From: Dacryopinax spathularia
Taxonomy: Eukaryota; Basidiomycota; Dacrymycetes; Dacrymycetales; Dacrymycetaceae
Assembly: GCA_037974965.1 (NCBI GenBank)
Contig: JBBPFI010000007.1
Span: 1,302,001 to 1,366,000 of the forward strand
DNA: 64,000 nucleotides
Direction of reading: 5' to 3'
Shown piece by piece: positions 57,380 through 64,000 of this stretch. The position numbers were made by a program, and so were the translations under genes. The number at the start of each line of letters is the position of its first letter. The first letter of the stretch is position 1. The notes under the pieces were generated by a model. That model made no database searches and had not been told where the DNA came from. It saw nothing but the letters and a program-made list of their open reading frames with translations.

Positions 57380-57500
57380 GCAACCTACTTCGGCTGAAGC
57401 ATTGGCGGCTTTTGCCGCAGCCAAGGGCTCTGGCCGCAGCAACAGAGCTGTTGCCTCGGCAAAAGCCTCTCCTGCTGCAGCATTTGGGGTTTTGTCCGAT
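57380..57500. repeat. GC-rich degenerate repeat at the right flank of the block
   Basis: Imperfect GCCGCAGC / TTCGGCTGAAGC motifs that resemble, in reverse orientation, those at 33810-33965. Confidence 0.4.
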
Positions 57501-57600
57501 AAAACCAGCCATACGCGGAAGAAGCCGGAAATGCGGAGCATGAGGGGATTTCAGGCACACCACAGCTTGTCAGCATCGACATCACTTTGCAAATGTAGGC

Positions 57601-57986
57601 TACTGTACTCGCCAGTGTAGGTGCGCAATCCCGATTTGGTAATTACTTCCGCGGAGTCAATCGGTGATAAGGTCCAAGTGCGCGCGTCCGAGAAAAAGTG
57701 GTGACAGTGCGCAGATTCAGGTCTTCAGCCAAGCAATTTCTACTTGTCCGGGAGAGGAGCAGGGCCAGAATAGGTGAGATTGAGGAAAATTTGGTGCAAG
57801 AATAGTCAGTATATGGCAGTGGAAGAGTCCAGCGTGAAAATGGGTGAATTATCCCCGAAACCGTGATTGCCCCCGTTCTCGGGCCAAGTGCGCGGTCCCA
57901 ACCCAACCCTGGTGACAGGCCGAAAAGTGCGCAGGCAGATCGGGTGGTGACGGTGACGCCGCGCACCTACACTGGCGAGTACAGTA
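57601..57986. mobile_element. MITE with 26-bp perfect terminal inverted repeats
   Basis: 57601-57626 (beginning TACTGTACTCGCCAGTGTAG) is the exact reverse complement of 57961-57986. The outermost bases at both ends are TA, as expected for a TA-targeting Tc1/mariner-type element, leaving a 24-bp inverted repeat. The 334-bp interior has no coding sequence, so this is a non-autonomous element. The perfect ends suggest recent movement. It lies at the right border of the large block but is a separate element. Confidence 0.85.
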
Positions 57987-58303
57987 TGCTACTCTTCTTC
58001 ATCCCTCAGAGGTGATGTTGCACAGCGATTAACTACGAGAGGACCTGCGAGAGCTGAGACAACGCTCCCGGTCCAGTGCATAGCAACGGAAACCGACATC
58101 GTATCGGCCGACAGCGGAAGCAAGGTGCATTTCCGGAGCCGAGTTTCGGAAGCCGGTGGGGAAGGGCCATCCGGGCGTCTATCCTGAGTGCGCACCCGTC
58201 GAGCACCGTAGTTTTACAACCGTCGCGCACAACACCTGCGAAAATAGTCGAAAATCGATAAGAGTATACAATGGATATACTACAGAAAGCATAAGAGTCG
58301 TGA

Positions 58304-59914
58304 TCAAGACAAGCGCCTGCTGGATTTCTCCCTCATACCCTCCAGTACAGGCCGGCTATTCCCACCAGCACCAGCAGCAGCCCGCGCTTGCTCATAAGTC
58401 GGCAACCCAGGAGTCGTCCACCCTCCCAAGCCCTCTGCGTCCCGGCGCGGGTCTGGACCGTGCTGGGCCTGGGAGAACTGGGACGTGGTTGCTCCTGCGC
58501 TGCTGAAGGAGGTGGGTGGGGAGGCACTCGTTGCTGGTTGTGTGAAGGGGAACGAGTTCGAGTTTGATGAAGCAGCTTGTCCGCCATAGGGCGCAGGTGC
58601 GTATCCCGGACGCAGCGCGGGCGCAGGAGGTGAAGGCGGCGCGCTCGTCGGTACCGGCAGGCCCAAACCAAGCTGCCCGTTCTCCCCATTCTCCCCGCTC
58701 ATCCCGGTCCACCCGGCCGACCCAGGCGTGCCCGGAAACTTCGTCCCTTCTTCTCCCTGGCTCAGCCTGCTCCCCGGGCTACCGGGGTGGAGCGTCGGCC
58801 GCAGCGCAGGCAAGAAGTAGGGACTGAGCTCTGGTGTCGGGGTACCCGGTTCCGCGTCTGCAGCACCATCACCAGCCAGGTCGACCCTCTCCCTTTTCTC
58901 CTGCGTGCGCTTCCGTCGAAGGAGGAACCATACCACAAACCCAAGCAGCGCGAGCGCCAGCACACCGCCCACCACTCCACCTGCAACAGCTCCCACTGGC
59001 GTCCCTCCTCCTCCACCGCCATGCGTCTGCCCATCTCCCGGCGCACCGCCCGGCCCACCAGTTGGAGAGCTGCTTGCCGTTCCCGTCGAACTGGCTGTTC
59101 CCGTTGGCGAGCCGGTGCTGCTGGCGAAAGATGCGACGGCCGCTGCGCCCTGAGGGACCCAGACGCTCCCGTTTGAGGGTATGTACGCCCAGCTAGGTAT
59201 GTCGATCCCCTGCGTGTTTACGCTGGAGGGGATGCCGGTGCTGTCGTATGACGGACAGCCGGAGGACCAGGTAGATTCCGGCACCCACTGTGCCCTGTCA
59301 GTATGCGATAACGAATAAAGCTCATGGATGAAGGGGCTTCAAAGCCACCCAAGGGAAGGAGGGGGACGCACGTTATTGGAAAGGATGTCGGTCTGACACC
59401 AGCTGCACGCAGCCATAAGGTTGTACGAGACGGCATTACAGTTACAGTCGTCTATCTGTCCCGAAAGTGATGGCTATTTCCACACGAATCGCCGTCAGTG
59501 AGACACAGCGAAGGCTATACGGGGGGGGGGAGAGAGAGAGAAACGTACGGGGTAGTATTGATACCCGGTGTTCTGAAGCGGCGTGACCACTATCTCTGTT
59601 CCCTCACTTCAATACCCACTCACTCCAAGCAAGACATGGAGAGACGTACGTTTTAAACAGACCGCCTGCAGTTGCGCCCAGACGAGGCAGGGCGACTGAC
59701 CTTGGTCGTTGTATTCCCTTCACAGGTCTCTCTTGTCAGCGCCTATTGATAGGAATCGCGAGCGAAGGCGGAAGGAGAGGGAGGGGACGGACCAGAAATT
59801 ACGGGTGCAGGTCGCGTTGGTCGTGCCTTGTGCCCTTGCCCGATTGGCGAGCAAGAAGAGTGAAAGGAGCGCAGACGGCGAGCGTCTGTGCGTGAGGGAC
59901 GGGAGGGAAGACAT
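58304..59914 (-). CDS. Membrane-family paralogue E: diverged, with extra introns and no GLPEA tail
   Basis: Minus-strand model: 59914-59793, 59717-59650, 59589-59549, 59473-59372, 59287-58304 (438 aa, phases consistent). N-terminal MSSLPSLTHRRSPSALLSLF; NATCTRNFW then EYNDQGQSPCLVWAQLQAVC across an intron; TPLQNTGYQYYP; CNCNAVSYNLMAACSWCQ; last exon opening WVPESTWSSGCPSYDSTGI and IPSWAYIP. The stalk is Ser/Thr/Gly-rich, the TM helix is GVLALALLGFVVWFLL with RRKR, and the tail is Pro-rich. It has five exons where A-D have three, and it ends REKSSRRLS in place of the Y(S/T)GLPEA motif shared by A-D, so it may couple to different partners. Confidence 0.85.
59521..59541. repeat. Poly-G plus AG microsatellite within an intron of paralogue E
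   Basis: Ten or more G followed by (AG)n, inside the intron between 59473 and 59549. On the coding strand it forms the pyrimidine-rich tract. Confidence 0.9.
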
Positions 59915-60796
59915 GGTCTTTTGCAGGGAAGGGTATGGCAGGAATGCAAGGGGTAGAAGTATCTCAGGTGCTCTTCTCCCAGGGGGAAGACGAATCCGTG
60001 GTAAGCAGAGAGGATCCCGCAGAGCAGCGCCTTCAGCAGAGGTTGAGCTAGTCCCCGCATCGCGCTATCTCCCCCATCCCACGACCTCAGGGCAAAAGCA
60101 CGCTACCCACTTCCTCGATCCAAGAAGGCGCGGGCCGTCAACCCTGACTTCCATCCATCCATACCCAAACCGTGGCCAATGTGTGCAGGCACAGCAGACC
60201 CCAGAGGATGTGAGACCGATCAGACTATCAAGGTAGACGAAGGACCGAAGACAGCTAGCGCGGGCTTGGCATGTCACCTCCGTCCAAGGGTGTTCAGGGT
60301 GTGACAGCTCCAGAAGTTGATCTCGGTGACAGGGTCTCGTCTGAGACCATTCCGGTGAGGGGTTTCGGATTTGTTGGGCTTTGGGGGCCTTTTTGGCTTG
60401 GTGACGTAGGGGGGCATGTGATGCTCGCGGGTTTGGCTGTGGCTTTCTGACGTAGGGCACGGCAATTTCTTTACTAGCACAGAGTGCACGTCCTCGGGAC
60501 GGCATTCAGAGGCAGGAGGGCAGTGATGGAGTGATCGCTATGTGTGCAGAGGCATGAGGAAGAGCGAGAGGGGCATCTATTTTTGGCTTGGGGGCTTGGC
60601 AGTCGGACCCTTTCACTAGCGTCCGGAAGCGAGGGCAGCGTTCTGAGACGAAGGGCGATGACTAGGCTTGCTAGATTACCGATCGCAATGAACGATGATG
60701 ACGATCTTGGACTAATACATTCAGCACATTGCTAGCATAAAATACACGTTACTTCTTTATCTTATCCGTCCATCTCCCACCCAAATGATCGCACAC
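59915..60796. other. Spacer of about 0.9 kb
   Basis: 5' flank of paralogue E and 3' flank of the DJ-1-type gene. The ORFs here are short and unsupported. Confidence 0.45.
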
Positions 60797-61698
60797 TCAA
60801 TACCCAGCCGTAAGCGCCTCCAAGAACTCCTGCCCGAGCGTCGTAGCGCCCGTAGGGTTGCTAGCCGTGATAAGCTCCCTGTCATGCGTGATCTGACCCG
60901 CGACCTTATGCCCCGCCTCGCTCACAAACTCAGCTCCGGCCTGCTTGAGCGCATCCTCGACCTTGGGGATCATACCGCCTTTCATGGTCTCGATTAGCTT
61001 CTCTTCTGCGTTCGACCAGGAGGTGATCTTGTAGCCTTTGTAGGCGAAGCCTTGGGAGCCGGGGGCGTGGATGGTGGACAGGAGCGCGTAGGGTCCGTGG
61101 CAGAGGGCAGCTATATGCACGTCGTTAACCAATGTGCTATACTCCTTTCCGGTACGAGATTTGACTCACCAGTCGGCTTGCTAGCGTTGTGGAAGTGCCA
61201 GAGGATCCGGCCCAAGTCCGGGTTATCACCCAAGTCAGTCAGCGGCGCATGCCCACCGGGGATGAACACCCCGCTGAATGACCTGAGCTCCTCGTCCGAG
61301 ATAGTCGAGAATGGACGCGGGTTGTTGAAGTTGTTCTCCGTCTTCATCTTCTCCAGCAGCTCAAAGTCTTTCTTCTTGGACCAGTAGTTGCCCATGTATG
61401 CCATGAGGGACGTCGAGAGTGGGTCGAGGTTCGGGCCTTTGCCGGTAGGGGAGGCGAACTGCGTTGGTTCAGAGTAAGTATGGTTGACCATGGGATGGTG
61501 AAGAAAGAGAGGACGTACCGTAACCTCGTACCCGGCATCCAAAAGCTTCTCGAGCGGCTTTGCGAGCTCAGCAACGAACACGCCCGACTCCTCCTGCGCG
61601 ACCGTGCCGTCTTTCTTCTCGACCGGGAAGGTCGACGCGTCCGAGAGGATGATCAAGATCTTCCCGGTGGGGGGTGCAGAAGTAGTAGTAGCAGACAT
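60797..61698 (-). CDS. DJ-1/PfpI (ThiJ, Hsp31-like) family protein
   Basis: Minus-strand model: 61698-61519, 61458-61170, 61110-60797 (260 aa, phases consistent). The class I glutamine-amidotransferase-like fold is visible as ILIILSDAST, GYEVTFASPTGKGPNLDPLS (across intron 1), FSGVFIPGGHAPLTDL and the nucleophile elbow AALCHGPYALL, whose cysteine is catalytic, with TSWSNAEEKLIE and HKVAGQITHDRELIT following. Length and spacing fit the Hsp31 group, which detoxifies methylglyoxal as a glutathione-independent glyoxalase and helps in stress. A soluble, cytosolic enzyme with no signal peptide. Appears complete. Confidence 0.9.
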
Positions 61699-62384
61699 TA
61701 TGATTTAAGTCGTAGGTAGTTGAGTTTGATTGGGTTCAGTCTTGGATGTTTGCGTGTATGCGGTGGTATCGGAGTAGGCGATTGAGATCTCGCCTGGAAA
61801 GCCCAGTATTTATGGCCCGTCATGATGGCGCCGACCGAGACGGTCATCCTGCTCCTCGCCGAACGTGGTGTGAAGGCTACGCAAAAGCGAGCTGGGCGAG
61901 GTGGCGCTCCCCGAAAGCCTTGACGTCATGTCGTAAAAGTGGGCCGAGGCGACGACGTTCGCGAATTCTGCCGACAGACTGGGATGCTGTAACCTGTCGT
62001 CGTTGGATTGGGACCGCTGAGACCGCCAGGAATCTCGTGCTGAGGTGGAGACGCTGATAACTGAGTGACGGCCATCGGGCGATGACGACAAACAACGGAA
62101 GCGTCGGCTTGCGCGGCGGCTCCATCGGAGATAGGGAGTTCTCGTAGCGCCGAAGCAAGCGGCACCTGGAATCGCCAACGAACGGTCTCAAGCCACCAAT
62201 CCGATGTATTACCACAAAATGAAGACCCATGCAGGGGTATAATACAGTCCATGCGAGCACAACCGAGAGAAACACAGAAGTCAAAGGACGAGGAAGAGGA
62301 AGAAAAGGGAGAAGAATGTGTGGATATACCGGCAAAAAACCCATCGAGGTATATCAGTGTACGTGTCGAACTATCATGAGAGGA
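61699..62384. other. Spacer with the promoter of the DJ-1-type gene
   Basis: No coding sequence supported. Separates two minus-strand genes. Confidence 0.45.
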
Positions 62385-64000
62385 TCAGACATCCGGATCG
62401 GGCTCTCCTTCCGCATCTTCGTCCTCCGTCTCTCCTTCCGCATCTAGCATGTCGTCGTCTTCCTCATCCATGACCTGCGGTGTGGCCTCAACGATCATCG
62501 CAGGCGAGGCCGCAGGGGCAGGAGCAGAAGCAGGAGCAGCTGGTTTCGCGGGCGAGCGAGTCGATGCACGCGTTGTACGCTTGTTGCTGGCTTGCTCCGT
62601 GCGCAGCATGTCAATCTCGTCGTCGTCCTTGTCGTCCAGCACCATCGGTTCCACTGCACCAGCACCCATACTTCTCGTTCTTCTACCAGGGCCAGAGCGA
62701 GGCGTCACAGCAGGTGCGGCAGAAGAAGCCTTGTACGGTGAAACACTCCCCCGCCCGGCCTCACTCGTGCGCAGTCGGGCACCACTCCGAGTCTGACGTT
62801 CGGAGACCGCGATAGATTGCCGACGGCTAGGCGTGCCGAGGCGCGAACCCAAACCGTTCCTCGCCGCTGCGGGAGGACGACCCCGTCTACGACGTACCGA
62901 GCCCGAAGTGGAGGAAGCGGGCGCATCCAGTTCCAGATCAGGAGCAACCATCTCGAGAGCGCGTTTCTCGGGAGAAGATTTGGGGGCGGTCTCGAGCCCC
63001 AGTTCGGGCGACAAGGGGGTAACGATCCCAGTAGGTTCGATCACGCCCAGTTCGGGCGACTCGGGCGGGTTCTCCGCCGTGCGGCGTTTTTTCGTTGGGC
63101 TGCGACGCGGTTGTGGTTCTTCCTCTTGCTCGAGGTATGAGTCGCGCGGCGGTGTTGGTTGGGTGGAATCAGGGACGATCTCGCCTTGTCCAGCCGTTAC
63201 GGATTCGGCTTCTTCTTCCTCCTCGCGTTCGTGGAAAGGCAAGGAGCGTTTCCTCCGCCTCTCGCGCTGCGGAGGAGACGGCAACCTCTGGAACAGCGTC
63301 TCACCATGTACGTTCCCCGCTGAAGCTCTCGTTCGGCGGAACGACACAGGAGTGGGCGTCGGCTCGCCCCAGTCAATCCGGCGCTTCAACGGAGTCACAG
63401 AGTCACGCGTTTCCCGCCGGGCGAGCGCTTTGCTCGGTCCTGGAGTAGGCGAAGGGGAGGAGAGCTCGCGGATCTCCTGTTCGGCATGGGTGAGCACGCT
63501 CTCTAGCGCTCGTTCGGCTTCGTCCACCGTATGTGGCCTGGATCTCGCACGTGGCGGCTCTAGTTCCTTGATCTCCTCGTCCTCGTCTTCCTCCTCCTCG
63601 TCCTCCTTCCGCATGCTCGGCTCGGCCGAATGTGAGCCAGGAGAAGCGATCTCATTCTGCATGTTCCCATTAAGGACCGGCTGGTTAGCCGCGCTGAGGT
63701 TTGTCGCCCCTAGCCCACCTAAGCCGACCGCTTCCGTCTTCCTCGTTCGGGCCATGATGAACGGACTCCACTTAAGCTTCTCCGGTTGCAGCTTCAGGTA
63801 CCCTTTACTCTCCCACTTCTCCAGAGCCTCACGCACTTGGGCAGGGTCCCACCGGATAGTGTAGTTGCGCGGGATCCGGGGCTCGTCCGCTTCCCGTCTT
63901 GATGCTGAGGCGGCGTTTCGATGAAGTGGAGGTCTCCCACGGCCCTTCTTGTGGATCTTGCCGCGGCCTTTTCCAGCATGATACGGGCTCGGAGCGCCGA
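62385..64000 (-). CDS. Acidic, proline-rich nuclear-type protein, 5' part outside the window
   Basis: The minus-strand frame is open from the right edge to the stop at 62385, at least 537 codons, with no intron needed. The first part is very basic (GKGRGKIHKKGRGRPPLHRN), followed by a short conserved-looking stretch, WDPAQVREALEKWESKGYLK, and then a long disordered region rich in Pro, Ser, Glu and Arg with several PELG and TPL motifs (SPELGVIEPTGIVTPLSPEL). The end is acidic (DEEDDDMLDAEGETEDEDA). The AT-hook-like RGRPP occurs twice (GRGRPPLH and RRGRPPAA), which suggests DNA binding in the nucleus. The family is not recognised. Confidence 0.7.
   Translation of the reverse strand, partial: GAPSPYHAGKGRGKIHKKGRGRPPLHRNAASASRREADEPRIPRNYTIRWDPAQVREALEKWESKGYLKLQPEKLKWSPFIMARTRKTEAVGLGGLGATNLSAANQPVLNGNMQNEIASPGSHSAEPSMRKEDEEEEDEDEEIKELEPPRARSRPHTVDEAERALESVLTHAEQEIRELSSPSPTPGPSKALARRETRDSVTPLKRRIDWGEPTPTPVSFRRTRASAGNVHGETLFQRLPSPPQRERRRKRSLPFHEREEEEEAESVTAGQGEIVPDSTQPTPPRDSYLEQEEEPQPRRSPTKKRRTAENPPESPELGVIEPTGIVTPLSPELGLETAPKSSPEKRALEMVAPDLELDAPASSTSGSVRRRRGRPPAAARNGLGSRLGTPSRRQSIAVSERQTRSGARLRTSEAGRGSVSPYKASSAAPAVTPRSGPGRRTRSMGAGAVEPMVLDDKDDDEIDMLRTEQASNKRTTRASTRSPAKPAAPASAPAPAASPAMIVEATPQVMDEEDDDMLDAEGETEDEDAEGEPDPDV

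Larger units (their letters stand above)
33650..57600 (+). mobile_element. Candidate large cargo-bearing mobile element (eight genes; ends not established)
   Basis: Between host paralogues D and E lie eight genes: HECT-like ligase, D,D,E integrase, JmjC-like protein, TET/JBP-like dioxygenase, an unknown, an F-box protein, an unknown on the minus strand and a Lys/Glu/Ala-rich protein. Seven of the eight are co-directional. Introns are uniformly short (mostly 45-60 nt). A palindrome family unique in the window recurs in two of its promoters. The presence of an integrase is the only direct sign of mobility. No terminal inverted repeat or target duplication was found by eye, so the limits given are simply the neighbouring host genes. 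No capsid, DNA polymerase B or tyrosine recombinase is seen. Confidence 0.45.

Noticed and set aside
33650-57600. Starship-type giant element or Polinton
   Set aside because: No tyrosine recombinase with a DUF3435 look, no protein-primed DNA polymerase, packaging ATPase or capsid gene was seen. The integrase is rve-type with HECT, JmjC and TET/JBP neighbours.
33650-57600. KDZ (Kyakuja-Dileera-Zisupton) transposon, the usual partner of fungal TET/JBP genes
   Set aside because: I found no KDZ transposase or CxC cysteine domain in any frame of the block. The only transposase-like gene is the D,D,E integrase at 37911-39732.
59709-60236. Plus-strand 175-codon ORF
   Set aside because: Overlaps the first exon and first intron of paralogue E in antisense and has no recognisable domain.
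62833-63864. Plus-strand 343-codon Ser-rich ORF
   Set aside because: Shadow of the acidic minus-strand gene at the right edge. The minus frame is longer and continues beyond the window.

Overview
The window reads as nuclear DNA of a basidiomycete fungus, most likely an Agaricomycete. The reasons are very short introns (about 45-110 nt) with GT..AG ends, a dense multi-exon gene layout, and several gene families typical of that class. I cannot name the species.

Region by region. (1) 1-16940 is a nest of two Ty3/gypsy-like LTR retrotransposons. An older, broken copy (element 1) enters from the left edge. It is split by a young, whole-looking copy (element 2, 3935-13860) whose two 345-bp LTRs differ at a single base. 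Both copies carry, downstream of pol and on the opposite strand, a spliced reading region with a cysteine cluster. (2) 17.6-33.5 kb is host gene space. It holds four paralogous secreted-stalk/single-pass membrane proteins (17644, 22809, 25843 and, on the minus strand, 33457), an MFS transporter (19549-21780), two small membrane-like ORFs, and a complete peroxisomal multifunctional beta-oxidation enzyme of the Fox2 type ending in the peroxisomal signal AKL. (3) About 33.65-57.6 kb is a block of eight genes, seven of them on the plus strand, unlike the surrounding host genes. In order they are a HECT-like ubiquitin ligase, a D,D,E integrase of the retroviral fold, a 1402-aa protein with a C-terminal JmjC-like domain, a TET/JBP-like 2OG-Fe(II) dioxygenase, an unrecognised 726-aa protein, an F-box protein, an unrecognised minus-strand gene and a lysine/glutamate/alanine-rich protein. 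A palindrome centred on CTCGAG occurs as a four-unit array before the JmjC gene and as a perfect 40-bp palindrome before the minus-strand gene. (4) 57.6-64 kb holds a small inverted-repeat DNA transposon (MITE, 57601-57986), a fifth, diverged paralogue of the membrane family, a DJ-1/PfpI-family gene and the 3' part of an acidic nuclear-type protein running off the right edge.

How it may work together. The eight-gene block is the best candidate for an undescribed system: a large cargo-bearing mobile element that combines an integrase with two different 2-oxoglutarate dioxygenases (one histone-demethylase-like, one DNA-cytosine-oxidase-like) and two ubiquitin-pathway proteins. It would be equipped to move and to counter host chromatin silencing. 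That reading is inference: the domain calls rest on motifs I can see, and the ends of the element are not established.
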